Positions 6,595-15,830 of a stretch of DNA of 64,000 nucleotides are shown piece by piece. Under the pieces are notes generated by a model. The model saw nothing but the letters and a program-made list of their open reading frames with translations. It did no database searches and was not told the origin of the DNA. Each line of letters opens with the position of its first letter. Positions within the stretch are counted from its first letter, which is position 1. The DNA is taken from NCBI RefSeq assembly GCF_007828045.1, contig NZ_VITN01000006.1, positions 186,001 through 250,000 on the forward strand, read 5' to 3'. This DNA comes from Nitrospirillum amazonense (lineage in GTDB: Bacteria > Pseudomonadota > Alphaproteobacteria > Azospirillales > Azospirillaceae). Both the position numbers and the translations under genes were made by a program.

Positions 6595-9120
6595 ATGGCG
6601 CGGATCGGTCTTGGGGTCTTTGCGACCCTGGTGGCGGCGGTGCTGCTGCTGTCTGGCTGCGGTGACAAGCAGGTGAAGGATGAGGCGATGCGGGCCGATC
6701 GGGCCGCCGACACCTTCCCGGCCGCCGACGAGGACTATTTCAAGGACATGGACGGCGGCGTTCAGCTGAAGCCGGATGAGGTCAAGGGCCGCAACAACTG
6801 GGTGGTGTGGACCGGGGGCAACGACCGCTTCTGGGATGCCATCACCAACAGTGCCTTCGGCAACTTCGACCTGCTGAAGACCATTTCCAGCTATAAGACT
6901 TTGGCCTATGGCCGCCACAACCGGTTCGAGCAGCTGGGCCTGATGAACGAGCCCTGCTTCGTGGAACCGAAGGATGGCTCGAAGGACCCGTACGGTCTGT
7001 GGCTGGATCAGCGGGTGAGCGTCAAGGACGACCCCAACTGTCCCGACGACCCTTTCGCCAATGAGAAGAAGTATCCCGGCGTCAAGATCGGTGCGCGTGG
7101 CGTCACCGTGCCGGTGGGCTCCTTCTACGGCTATCCCACGGGTATCGTCGGCCTGCGCCTGTTCCCCAATCCCGACTTCGACGAAAAGGCGAAGAAGCAT
7201 TGGGACGCGGAGAAGTATTACAACGACCCCGACTACTACAACGACAAGAACCTGGTCCGGCCTTACCGCGTGGGCATGGCCTGTGGCTTCTGTCATGTGG
7301 GGCCCAGCCCGACCCATCCCCCGGCCGACCCGGAAAACCCGAAGTGGGAGAACATGAGCGCGGTGGTCGGCGCCCAGTATTTCTGGATCGATCGCATCTT
7401 CGGCTGGAACTACGGCAAGCCGGGCTCGCCGGAGCGCAAGACGAGTGAGCAGAACTACCTGATCCAGCTGGTGCACACCTCGCGCCCCGGCGCGCTGGAC
7501 ACCTCGCTGGTCTCCACCGATTACATCAACAATCCCCGCACCATGAACGCCGTCTATGGCCTGCCGTCCCGCGTGCAGATCGCCAAGGAGCGGGGGCAGG
7601 AAACGCTGAGCGGGCCCGAGCTGAACAACGAGTTCCTCAAGGGCAGCCTCGACGGCAAGCAGGTGATCACCCCGCACGTGCTGAAGGACGGTTCCGACAG
7701 CGTGGGGGTGCAGGGGGCGCTGAACCGCGTCTTCATCAACATCGGCCTGTTCAGCGAGGAATGGCTGCGCCACTTCAACCCGTTGTTCGGCGGCGTGCCC
7801 AACACGGCCATCCAAATCGAGGTGGGCCGCAAGAACTCCAGCTATTGGCAGGCGACGGAGGCGCAGACGGGCTTCCTCGCCGCCTACTTCCTGAACGCCG
7901 ACATCGCGAAGGGCCACAAGCTGGCCGACGCGCCGGGCGGCAAGGAACTTATGACCGCCGGGCCCGCCACCCATCTGGAGCGGGGCAAGGAGGTGTTCGC
8001 CGAGACCTGCGCCGGCTGTCATTCCAGCAAGCAGCCACCGGTGCCCAAGGAAATCGACTTCAAGACCTGCAACGGCCCCAACTACCTGGCCTGCTGGAAC
8101 CAGTACTGGGCTTGGGTGAAATCGGACGAGTTCAAGGCGCAGATGAAGGAGATGGTGAAGGCGCCGGACTTCCTGGAAGGAAACTATCTTTCCACCGACA
8201 TGCGGGTCCCGGTGACCCTGCTGCAGACCAACGCCTGTAGCCCGCTGGCCACCAACGCCATCGCCGGCAACATCTGGGACAATTTCTCCTCCACCTCCTA
8301 CAAGCAGCTGCCGTCCGTCGGCACCATCAAGATCCACGACCCCTTCACGGGTGAGGAGAAGGACTACGTCATGCCGGCCGGCGGCCGCGGCTACACCCGT
8401 GTGCCCTCGCTGGTGGCCCTGTGGTCGACGGCGCCCTACCTGGTGAACAACACGGTGGGCTGGCCCGGTGGGTCATTCTACGCGCAGCAGCCACTGCCGC
8501 CGCCGCCGCCCAACCAAAAGCCTTATTACCCGTTTAATCCGTTGGACCCCTCGGTCGGGGAGCGCGTGAAAACCTTCGAGGTCTCGATCCGGCAGATGCT
8601 GTGGCCCGAGACGCGTCCCCACGACAAGCTGCTGGGCGACAAGGGGGTGTTCCTCATCGACCGCACCAGTGTCGGCAGCTATCTGAAGGTGCCCGGCGGC
8701 TACCTGCCCGGCTTCCTGAAGCCGCTGCTCAGCCCGCTGCACCGCTGGCTGCCCAGCATCTTCGGTGACGGCGACCTGATGGTGGGGCCCATCCCCAAGG
8801 ACACGCCGGTCAACCTCATCTCCAACACCGAGCTGTACAAGGACGACGCGACCCTGGCGGAGAACCTGCCCCGCTATGTCCAGCTGCTGCAGCTGCTGAA
8901 AAAAGCGACCCACGACTTGTCGCAGCTGCCCAAGAACGCGACGGACGAGGAGGCGCGCAAAGTGTTCGCCAACCTTCGGAAGCCGCTGCTGGACTTCAGC
9001 AAGTGCCCGGATTTCGAGGTCAATCGCGGCCACTACTTCGGGACCAGCTTCACGTCCGAGACGACGGCGCTCAGCGACGACGACAAGGAAGCGCTGATCG
9101 AGTTCCTGAAGACCTTCTGA
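6595..9120 (+). CDS. Di-heme cytochrome c lipoprotein (possibly RoxA-like)
   Basis: 841 residues. A lipoprotein signal peptide ends in LLSGC (lipid-modified Cys22). Two c-type heme motifs are visible: CGFCH at residues 230-234 and CAGCH at 472-476. The large size and two widely spaced hemes resemble the di-heme rubber oxygenase RoxA and its relatives, or the di-heme peroxidase superfamily; I cannot tell which without alignment. It probably sits on the membrane facing the periplasm and handles electrons or an oxidative cleavage. It leads an operon with a GMC oxidoreductase (91 bases downstream) and a patatin. Confidence 0.7.
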   Translation: MARIGLGVFATLVAAVLLLSGCGDKQVKDEAMRADRAADTFPAADEDYFKDMDGGVQLKPDEVKGRNNWVVWTGGNDRFWDAITNSAFGNFDLLKTISSYKTLAYGRHNRFEQLGLMNEPCFVEPKDGSKDPYGLWLDQRVSVKDDPNCPDDPFANEKKYPGVKIGARGVTVPVGSFYGYPTGIVGLRLFPNPDFDEKAKKHWDAEKYYNDPDYYNDKNLVRPYRVGMACGFCHVGPSPTHPPADPENPKWENMSAVVGAQYFWIDRIFGWNYGKPGSPERKTSEQNYLIQLVHTSRPGALDTSLVSTDYINNPRTMNAVYGLPSRVQIAKERGQETLSGPELNNEFLKGSLDGKQVITPHVLKDGSDSVGVQGALNRVFINIGLFSEEWLRHFNPLFGGVPNTAIQIEVGRKNSSYWQATEAQTGFLAAYFLNADIAKGHKLADAPGGKELMTAGPATHLERGKEVFAETCAGCHSSKQPPVPKEIDFKTCNGPNYLACWNQYWAWVKSDEFKAQMKEMVKAPDFLEGNYLSTDMRVPVTLLQTNACSPLATNAIAGNIWDNFSSTSYKQLPSVGTIKIHDPFTGEEKDYVMPAGGRGYTRVPSLVALWSTAPYLVNNTVGWPGGSFYAQQPLPPPPPNQKPYYPFNPLDPSVGERVKTFEVSIRQMLWPETRPHDKLLGDKGVFLIDRTSVGSYLKVPGGYLPGFLKPLLSPLHRWLPSIFGDGDLMVGPIPKDTPVNLISNTELYKDDATLAENLPRYVQLLQLLKKATHDLSQLPKNATDEEARKVFANLRKPLLDFSKCPDFEVNRGHYFGTSFTSETTALSDDDKEALIEFLKTF

Positions 9121-9211
9121 CCACCCCGCCCTTCAAATCCCGTCCGGCCGCGTGCTCCGCGGCCGGCGGTTGGGGGCGGCATTCCCACGGGCCAGGCATG
9201 GGGGACAGGCT

Positions 9212-11182
9212 ATGGCAGATGTAAATGAGGCATCCGTTCAATCCGCTCAGTACGATTTCATCGTCGTCGGTTCCGGCGCCGGCGGCGGCACGGTGGCGGC
9301 CCGCTTGGCGGAGGCGGGGTATTCGGTGCTGGTGTTGGAGGCGGGCGGAGACCCGCGCAAGTCCCATGGGGGCGATCCCTATTATCCGAACGAGAACCGT
9401 TTGCCGGACGATTACGACGTACCGGTACTCCACGCCTTCGCCTCGGAAAACACGGGCATGCGCTGGGACTTCTTCGTGCGCCACTACAGCAACCAGGCGG
9501 TGCAGACCTCCGACCCCAAGTATAGGGCGGTGTATCCACCGCTTGACGGACGGCCGGTCGATGGCGTCCTCTATCCCCGCGCCGGCACGCTGGGGGGGTG
9601 CACGGCGCATAACGCCCAGATCATCATCTATCCCAATAACGAGGACTGGCAGTTCATCGCCGACCTGACGGGCGACGTCAGCTGGCACCCCAAGGCCATG
9701 CGGCGGCTGTTCCGCAAGCTGGAGAACTGCCACTACCGTTGGTTCTACCGCCTGCTGTACTGGCTGAGCCTGGGCCTGATCAATCCGTCGGGCCACGGCT
9801 TCCGGGGCTGGCTGCACACCCAGAAGGCCATCCCGCTGCAGGCGCTGGGCGACAAGCCCTTGATCCAGGGCTTGCTGGATTGCGCCAAGGCCGTGCTGCA
9901 ACGCGACCCCAACCCCGACCAGGGCTTCGAATGGCTGCTGGAGGGGGAGGGGGATGCGAACGACGTTCGGTTGGTGGACGCCGACGCCTTCGGCCTGCGC
10001 TACGTTCCCCTGTCCAACCGCAACCATGCCCGCACCGGCACGCGCGAGCGCCTGCTGGAGGTGGCCGAGAAGCATCCCGACCGGCTGCATATCGAACTTG
10101 ATGCCCTGGTCACCCGCGTCCTGTTCGATGAGTCCACAGACGGACCGCTGGGGGGCGAGCCGCGCGCCATCGGCGTGGAATATGAGAAGGGGGAGAAGCT
10201 GTATTCCGCCTCCTTCGCCCAGGGCACGGGCGGGGAAAAGCGCGCCGTCTACGCCAAGCATGAGGTCATCCTGTCCGGCGGCGCCTTCAACACGCCGCAA
10301 CTGCTGATGCTGTCGGGTATCGGGCCCAGGGAAACGCTGGAGAAATTCAACATCCCGGTGCGGGTCGACAGCCCCGGCGTGGGCCGCAACCTGCAGGACC
10401 GGTACGAGGTCGGCGTCGTCAACGAGATGACCACGGACTGGGAGGTGCTGAAAGGCGCCAAGTTCGCCGCCGGCGATCCCCAGTACCAGCAATGGAAGGA
10501 AAAGCGCGAGGGCGTCTACACCACCAACGGCGCCGTGCTGGCCGTCACCAAGCGCTCGGCACCCGAGCGGCCCATGCCCGACCTGTTCTGCTTCGGCCTG
10601 CTGGGTGAATTCCGCGGCTACTACCCCGGTTATTCCAGCCTGTTCCCGGAGCATCTGAACATGCTGACCTGGGCGGTGCTGAAGGCCCACACGCTGAACC
10701 GCGGCGGGGAGGTGACCCTGCGGTCGGCCGACCCGCGCGACACTCCCTACATCAATTTCCATTACTTCGAGGAAGGGACCGACAAGTCGGGCGAGGACCT
10801 GGACAGCGTGGTGGAGGGCATCCGCTTCGTGCGCGCCGTCACCAAGCAACTGTACGACCAGGGCATCGCCAAGCAGGAACTGCTGCCCGGCCCCGACGTC
10901 CAGACGGACGAGGAGTTGAAGCACTTCGTGCGCACCCACGCCTGGGGGCACCACGCCTCCTGCACCTGCGCCATCGGCAGCGCCACCGGGGGTGGCGTGC
11001 TGTCCAGCGATTTCCGTGTCCATGGGGTCAAGGGTTTGCGGGTGGTGGACGCCTCCGTCTTCCCGCGCATCCCCGGCTACTTCATCGTCAGCGCCGTCTA
11101 CATGATCGGCGAGAAGGCGGCCGAGGTGATCATCGAGCAGACCCGTTGCCAGCCGAACCGCCGCCATCAGGCGCGGGCGTGA
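9212..11182 (+). CDS. GMC family FAD-dependent oxidoreductase
   Basis: 656-residue glucose-methanol-choline oxidoreductase, expected to oxidise an alcohol group using FAD. The dinucleotide-binding motif VVGSGAGGGTVAARLAE is near residue 15; GGCTAHNAQ, SGGAFNTPQLLMLSGIG and a C-terminal HHASCTCAIG followed by VHGVKGLRVVDASVFP are the usual GMC landmarks. No Tat or Sec signal is present, so it looks cytoplasmic, which argues against direct pairing with the exported cytochrome before it. The start at 9212 is preceded by GGGGGACAGG; the frame is open 20 codons further upstream without a good ribosome site. Only 19 bases separate it from the patatin gene. Confidence 0.88.
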   Translation: MADVNEASVQSAQYDFIVVGSGAGGGTVAARLAEAGYSVLVLEAGGDPRKSHGGDPYYPNENRLPDDYDVPVLHAFASENTGMRWDFFVRHYSNQAVQTSDPKYRAVYPPLDGRPVDGVLYPRAGTLGGCTAHNAQIIIYPNNEDWQFIADLTGDVSWHPKAMRRLFRKLENCHYRWFYRLLYWLSLGLINPSGHGFRGWLHTQKAIPLQALGDKPLIQGLLDCAKAVLQRDPNPDQGFEWLLEGEGDANDVRLVDADAFGLRYVPLSNRNHARTGTRERLLEVAEKHPDRLHIELDALVTRVLFDESTDGPLGGEPRAIGVEYEKGEKLYSASFAQGTGGEKRAVYAKHEVILSGGAFNTPQLLMLSGIGPRETLEKFNIPVRVDSPGVGRNLQDRYEVGVVNEMTTDWEVLKGAKFAAGDPQYQQWKEKREGVYTTNGAVLAVTKRSAPERPMPDLFCFGLLGEFRGYYPGYSSLFPEHLNMLTWAVLKAHTLNRGGEVTLRSADPRDTPYINFHYFEEGTDKSGEDLDSVVEGIRFVRAVTKQLYDQGIAKQELLPGPDVQTDEELKHFVRTHAWGHHASCTCAIGSATGGGVLSSDFRVHGVKGLRVVDASVFPRIPGYFIVSAVYMIGEKAAEVIIEQTRCQPNRRHQARA

Positions 11183-11201
11183 GATTCAGGGGGCTAGACC
11201 A

Positions 11202-14177
11202 ATGACCAATCCGCTCAGCACCATCGAGGTTCTGCGGGCCGAGGCCGAGAGCATCCATGGCGACCACGTGCTCGACGGGGTGCAGGACGAGGACCTGACC
11301 CTGGCGCTCAACAATCTGGAATCCACCGCCCTCTGCCTGTCGGGCGGCGGCATCCGCAGCGCCACCTTCGGCCTGGGCGTCATCCAGGCGCTCGCCGCCC
11401 GGCCCCGGCCCTGCAAGGACTTCCGCCTGCCGCCGCCGGACAAGGCGCTGTTGGGGCAGTTCAACTACCTCTCCACCGTCTCCGGCGGCGGCTATATCGG
11501 CAGCTGGCTGTCGGCCTGGCTTTCCCGCCAGCCCTATGCCGACGTGCTGCCGCAGCTGAACACCCGCGGCCATGATGTCAGCGCCGTTGAGCCGACGGCC
11601 ATCGGCGACCTGCGGCGCGACAGCAACTACCTGACGCCCAAGGTGGGCCTGGTCTCCGCCGACACCTGGGCGGCGGCGGCCATGATCCTGCGCAACCTGC
11701 TGCTGAACTGGGTGCTGCTGATCCCGCTGTTCCTGCTCAGCCTGGTGGTGGTGAAGCTGGCGGCCGTGGGCGTGGCCTGGCTGTCGCACCCCTTCGGCGA
11801 CCAGAAATACGGCCTGGCCCTGTTCATCCTGGCGGCCATCTCCCTGGTGCTGGTCCTCATAGGACTACGGTTCACACTCCGTGCCATGAGGCTCAGCGGC
11901 ACGGCCAGTCCAACGCAGGGCCAGTTCCTGAAAGGCAATCTGTTGCCCATGTTCCTGGGTGGCGTCGCCTGGACCGGGGCGCTGGACACCACCATCGGCT
12001 ATCAGTTGCTGATCGTCACGCCGCTGGCCGACCTGCTGGTCTTCGGCGGCATCCTCGGCTTTGTCGTCTATGGCGCGGCCCAGCTCATCACCCTGCTCAC
12101 GACGGGGGAGCTGTTCACCGCGCTGCTGGATCTCAAGCGTTGGGCGCGGCTGAAGCACCGCACCACGTGGGGCTGGCTGGTGGCGGGCATCGCCTACGGC
12201 GCCTTCCTGGGCTTTGGCGCCCATATCATCGGCTCCGGCGGCGACCCGGCCGTGCGCCTGTTGCTGCTGCTGCTGTTCGCGCCGCCGTGGTTGCTGCTGT
12301 CGCAGTTGATGGCGGAGACCTGCTACGTGGCGCTGACCAGCAACACCCCCCGCTCGGATGAGCAGCGCGAGTGGTTCGCGCGGTCGGCGGGCTGGTACCT
12401 GGCGACCTGCATCGCCTGGATCGCCGGCGTGGCCCTGGCCCTCCTGGGGTCGTGGACGGCCGGCCAGGTGGAATTGGGCACGCAGGCCCTGTTCGACTGG
12501 CTGGTGGCCGGCGGCGGCGCCACCGCCATGGTCGGCTGGCTGACCGGCGGCAGCGGCCGCACCTCGGCCCAGTCGTCCAGCCAGTCCCCCAACCGCAGCC
12601 CGGTCGCTATCGCCTACAATGTGGCGGCCAGCCTGTCGGCCCCGCTGTTCTTCGCCCTGCTGCTGGTCCTGGGATCGGCCATCATCGATCTGGTGGTGCT
12701 GCGGGACTCCCTGTTCGCCTACCTGATCTCGTACGGCAACTATCTCATCCTGCCGGACAGCACCGGGTCGGTGGTGTTCCAGAGCGGCATGGTGGAGGCG
12801 CAGGAGCGTGGCATGGTGGTGCCGCTGCTGCTGATCGCGGGGGCGATCCTGGGCATCATCGCCCTCTTCGCGTCCAAGTACATCAACATCAACCGCTTCT
12901 CCCTGCACGGCCTCTACCGCAACCGCCTGGTCCGGGCCTTCCTGGGGGCGTCGCACATCGGCCGCAAGCCGGACCGCTTCACCGGCTTCGACATGGATGA
13001 CAATCCGACCATGCAGTCGCTGTGGCCGGCGAAGCGCGAGGACCGGACGGGCGACAACTGGCGGCCCTTCCATGTCCTGAACACGACCTTGAACGTCATC
13101 TCCACCCGCAATCTGGCGTGGCAGCAGCGCAAGGGCATGTCCTTCACCATCACGCCGCTGCACAGCGGGGCGGCGTCGCTGTGCCCCCTGCTGGATCAGC
13201 CGGGCGGCACGCTGGTGGCGTATCGCGGCGCCTTCCGTCCGTCGTCCAAGTACGGCGGGTCGTCGCACAGCGGCCGGCGGTTCCGCCTGTGGCCCTTCGC
13301 GCGCCAGCCGAAATGCCCCCCCCGCCCGGAGGATGATCCCAGCAACCCGGGCATCTCGTTGGGCACGGCCATGGCCATTTCCGGCGCCGCGGTGGATCCC
13401 AACGCGGGCTATCACTCATCGCCCACCGTGTCCCTGCTGCTGACCCTGCTGAACATGCGGCTGGGCTGGTGGCTGGGCAATCCGGCGCCGGTGGGGGACA
13501 AGTCCTGGTACCGCAATGGCCCGCCCACGGCGGCGGCGCCCCTGGTCAAGGACGCCTTCGGCCTGACGACGGACGACCAGCCCTATGTCGCCCTGTCGGA
13601 CGGCGGCCACTTCGAGGATCTGGGGCTGTATGAAATGGTCCGCCGCCGCTGCCGCTATATCGTGATCAGCGACGCCGGCGAGGATCCGGACTTCACCTAC
13701 TCCGATCTGGGCATGGCCGTGCGCAAGATCGGCATTGACTTCGGCATCCCCATCCGCTTCCACGAACTGCAGAAGATGCAGCCGCGCCCGGCACCGGGGG
13801 TGACGCTGACCGATGTGCCCTATCACGCCATGGGCGTCATCGACTATGCCATGGCCGACGGGCCGGCGGCCAAGCCGGGCATCATCCTGTACGTCAAGGC
13901 CAGCTTCCATAATTGCGACGAGGGGGCGGGGGTCAAGGCCTATGCCAACAGCCACCCCACCTTCCCGCACGAGTCCACCACCGACCAGTGGTTCTCCGAA
14001 TCCCAGTTCGAGAGCTACCGGTCGCTGGGCTTCCAGATCATGGACAGCATCCTGGCGGAGGCCCAGGGCTGCGCCACCGATCTCGCCACCCTGAAGCAGA
14101 TCATGGACAGCCTGGCGGAAGCGGCGCTGAAGGAAGAGTGTGAGGAGTGTGATCCGCCGATCCTGCAGGGCGCCTGA
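11202..14177 (+). CDS. Membrane-embedded patatin-like phospholipase
   Basis: 991 residues, far longer than ordinary patatins. The oxyanion-hole sequence LSGGGIRSATFGLG is near residues 46-59 and the nucleophile motif STVSGGGYIGSW has Ser94. The catalytic Asp is in LSDGGHFEDLGLYE (Asp800). Between them lie about nine hydrophobic segments (roughly residues 165-560), so the hydrolase domain is split by a polytopic membrane region and must reassemble around it. It probably removes acyl chains from membrane lipids on the cytoplasmic side. It ends the cytochrome - GMC - patatin operon, and a hairpin follows. Confidence 0.83.
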   Translation: MTNPLSTIEVLRAEAESIHGDHVLDGVQDEDLTLALNNLESTALCLSGGGIRSATFGLGVIQALAARPRPCKDFRLPPPDKALLGQFNYLSTVSGGGYIGSWLSAWLSRQPYADVLPQLNTRGHDVSAVEPTAIGDLRRDSNYLTPKVGLVSADTWAAAAMILRNLLLNWVLLIPLFLLSLVVVKLAAVGVAWLSHPFGDQKYGLALFILAAISLVLVLIGLRFTLRAMRLSGTASPTQGQFLKGNLLPMFLGGVAWTGALDTTIGYQLLIVTPLADLLVFGGILGFVVYGAAQLITLLTTGELFTALLDLKRWARLKHRTTWGWLVAGIAYGAFLGFGAHIIGSGGDPAVRLLLLLLFAPPWLLLSQLMAETCYVALTSNTPRSDEQREWFARSAGWYLATCIAWIAGVALALLGSWTAGQVELGTQALFDWLVAGGGATAMVGWLTGGSGRTSAQSSSQSPNRSPVAIAYNVAASLSAPLFFALLLVLGSAIIDLVVLRDSLFAYLISYGNYLILPDSTGSVVFQSGMVEAQERGMVVPLLLIAGAILGIIALFASKYININRFSLHGLYRNRLVRAFLGASHIGRKPDRFTGFDMDDNPTMQSLWPAKREDRTGDNWRPFHVLNTTLNVISTRNLAWQQRKGMSFTITPLHSGAASLCPLLDQPGGTLVAYRGAFRPSSKYGGSSHSGRRFRLWPFARQPKCPPRPEDDPSNPGISLGTAMAISGAAVDPNAGYHSSPTVSLLLTLLNMRLGWWLGNPAPVGDKSWYRNGPPTAAAPLVKDAFGLTTDDQPYVALSDGGHFEDLGLYEMVRRRCRYIVISDAGEDPDFTYSDLGMAVRKIGIDFGIPIRFHELQKMQPRPAPGVTLTDVPYHAMGVIDYAMADGPAAKPGIILYVKASFHNCDEGAGVKAYANSHPTFPHESTTDQWFSESQFESYRSLGFQIMDSILAEAQGCATDLATLKQIMDSLAEAALKEECEECDPPILQGA

Positions 14178-14237
14178 GTGGCCTAGCCGGGAAGCACGAC
14201 GGAACAAGGCATCTTCGCTGCATCTTTTAAAGGGCGG

Positions 14238-14269
14238 GGCGGGTTGGCACGTGGGACGTGCGGCCCGCC
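14238..14269 (+). terminator. Terminator-like hairpin after the patatin gene
   Basis: GGCGGG (14238-14243) pairs with CCCGCC (14264-14269), and inside it GCACGT (14247-14252) pairs with ACGTGC (14256-14261). It is followed by TCCGTTTC, a weak T-rich tail. It separates the patatin operon from the transporter gene. Confidence 0.55.
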
Positions 14270-14301
14270 TCCGTTTCTAAAGGACGGCGGGGAGGCTAGC
14301 C

Positions 14302-15639
14302 TTGGACACTTTGGAGCCGGGATCGGCGCCATCCGAAACCACACCTGTGCTTGAAGATCGGCCGGCGGGGGGCGGGCCGCCGAAGAAGCCCCGCACCATC
14401 TGGCAGTGCCTGGGGCCCGGCCTGGTCACCGGCGCCTCCGACGACGACCCCAGCGGCATCGCCACATATTCCCAGGTGGGGGCGCAGTTCGGCTACGGCC
14501 TGGCCTGGACCCTGATCCTGACCTATCCGCTGATGGCGGCGATCCAGGAAATCAGCGCCCGCATCGGCCGGGTGACGGGCCATGGCATCGCCGGCAACCT
14601 GCGCCGCCATTACCCGCCGCTGACCATCAACGCCATCGTCTTCCTGCTGGTGGCGGCCAACGTCATCAACATCGGCGCCGACCTGGGGGCCATGGCGGCG
14701 GCCCTGGGCCTGCTGATCGGCGGGCCGCAATGGCTGTATGTCCTCCTGTTCGGGGGGGCCTCGGCCGCGCTGCAGATCCTGGTGCCGTACTGCCGCTACG
14801 TCTCCATCCTGAAATGGCTGACGCTGTCGCTGTTCGCTTATGTCGCCACCGTGCTGGTGGTGCCCATCCCCTGGGCCGAGCTGGGCCGTGCGGTGATCCA
14901 CCCGCCCATCTCGTTGAAGTCGGAGTACCTGGTGGCCGTCGTCGCCGTCTTCGGCACCACCATCAGCCCCTACCTGTTCTTCTGGCAGGCGGACCAGGAG
15001 GTGGAGGAGGAAAAGGGCGATCCCGGGGCCCAGCCCCTGAAGAAGGCGCCGGAACAGGCGCCGGACGAACTGCGGCGCATCCGGCTCGACACCTACATCG
15101 GCATGCTGCTGTCCAACGGCGTGGCGCTGTTCATCATCATCACCACCGCCGCGACCCTGCACACCCATGGCGTCACCGACATCCAGACCTCAAGCCAGGC
15201 GGCGGAGGCGTTGCGCCCCATCGCCGGCACCTTCGCCTTCGCCGTCTTCGCCTTGGGCATCATCGGCACCGGCCTCCTGGCCCTGCCGGTGCTGGCGGGG
15301 TCGGCAGCCTATGCGCTGGGCGAGGCGCGGCGCTGGCCGGTGGGCCTGGCGCGGCCCTGGCACAAGGCCAAGGCCTTCTACGGCGCCATCTTGCTGGCCA
15401 TGGCCGTGGGCTCGGTCATGAACGTCATCGACATGGACCCGGTGAAGGCCCTGTTCTGGAGCGCGGTGGTCAACGGCCTGGTGGCTGTGCCGGTGATCGT
15501 CATGATGATGCGCATGGCGGCCAAGCGCGAGATCATGGGCGACTTCGTCCTGCCGCCGGCCTTGCGTGTCCTGGGCTGGGTCTGCATGGCCACCATGGCG
15601 GTGGTGGACACCGCCATGGTGGTGACCTGGGTGATCTAA
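14302..15639 (+). CDS. NRAMP-related divalent metal transporter (NRMT-type, probably Mg2+)
   Basis: 445-residue inner-membrane transporter of the SLC11/NRAMP superfamily with about 11 hydrophobic segments. In place of the canonical helix-1 DPGN motif it has DDDPSG (DPSG at residues 49-52). In helix 6, where Mn/Fe transporters have a methionine in M-P-H, it has GTTISP (218-223) with no methionine. Those changes mark the NRAMP-related magnesium transporters, which lost soft-metal selectivity and take Mg2+; the substrate here is inferred from them. The start is TTG at 14302 with GGGGAGG seven bases upstream. Downstream are an SMR remnant on the other strand and an orphan membrane protein. Confidence 0.82.
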   Translation: MDTLEPGSAPSETTPVLEDRPAGGGPPKKPRTIWQCLGPGLVTGASDDDPSGIATYSQVGAQFGYGLAWTLILTYPLMAAIQEISARIGRVTGHGIAGNLRRHYPPLTINAIVFLLVAANVINIGADLGAMAAALGLLIGGPQWLYVLLFGGASAALQILVPYCRYVSILKWLTLSLFAYVATVLVVPIPWAELGRAVIHPPISLKSEYLVAVVAVFGTTISPYLFFWQADQEVEEEKGDPGAQPLKKAPEQAPDELRRIRLDTYIGMLLSNGVALFIIITTAATLHTHGVTDIQTSSQAAEALRPIAGTFAFAVFALGIIGTGLLALPVLAGSAAYALGEARRWPVGLARPWHKAKAFYGAILLAMAVGSVMNVIDMDPVKALFWSAVVNGLVAVPVIVMMMRMAAKREIMGDFVLPPALRVLGWVCMATMAVVDTAMVVTWVI

Positions 15640-15642
15640 GGA

Positions 15643-15735
15643 TCACCCGTGCGCCAGCTTCAGGCCCGCGATGCCGGCCACGATCAGGCCGATGCAGGCC
15701 AGGCGCAGGGCCGTCGCCGGTCGATGCAGCATGGC
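15643..15735 (-). pseudogene. 3' remnant of a small multidrug resistance (SMR) pump gene
   Basis: Read on the minus strand, about the last 30 codons give HRPATALRLACIGLIVAGI followed by AGLKLAHG and a stop. This matches the last transmembrane helix of EmrE/SugE-type SMR transporters (usual pattern EPATxLRLxxIxLIxAGIxGLKL). Upstream of the remnant the frame holds nothing like the first three SMR helices; that space is AT-rich and probably serves as promoter for the next gene. I read it as a truncated relic of an otherwise lost gene. Confidence 0.5.
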
Positions 15736-15830
15736 CGCCGGCGACCTGAATGGCAAGATCGCAAAAAAGAGAAAGACTTCCGGTAAATATATCTCTTTAA
15801 TTGAGGCCTGGCAGGGGGAGGGGGCAGGCC

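Noticed and set aside
6445-8337. A 630-codon open frame on the minus strand
   Set aside because: Antisense to the di-heme cytochrome gene, whose heme motifs and signal peptide show the true frame.
9152-9211. Upstream extension of the GMC oxidoreductase by 20 codons
   Set aside because: The extension is Arg/Gly-rich, lacks a ribosome site, and the ATG at 9212 has a good one right before the family N-terminus.
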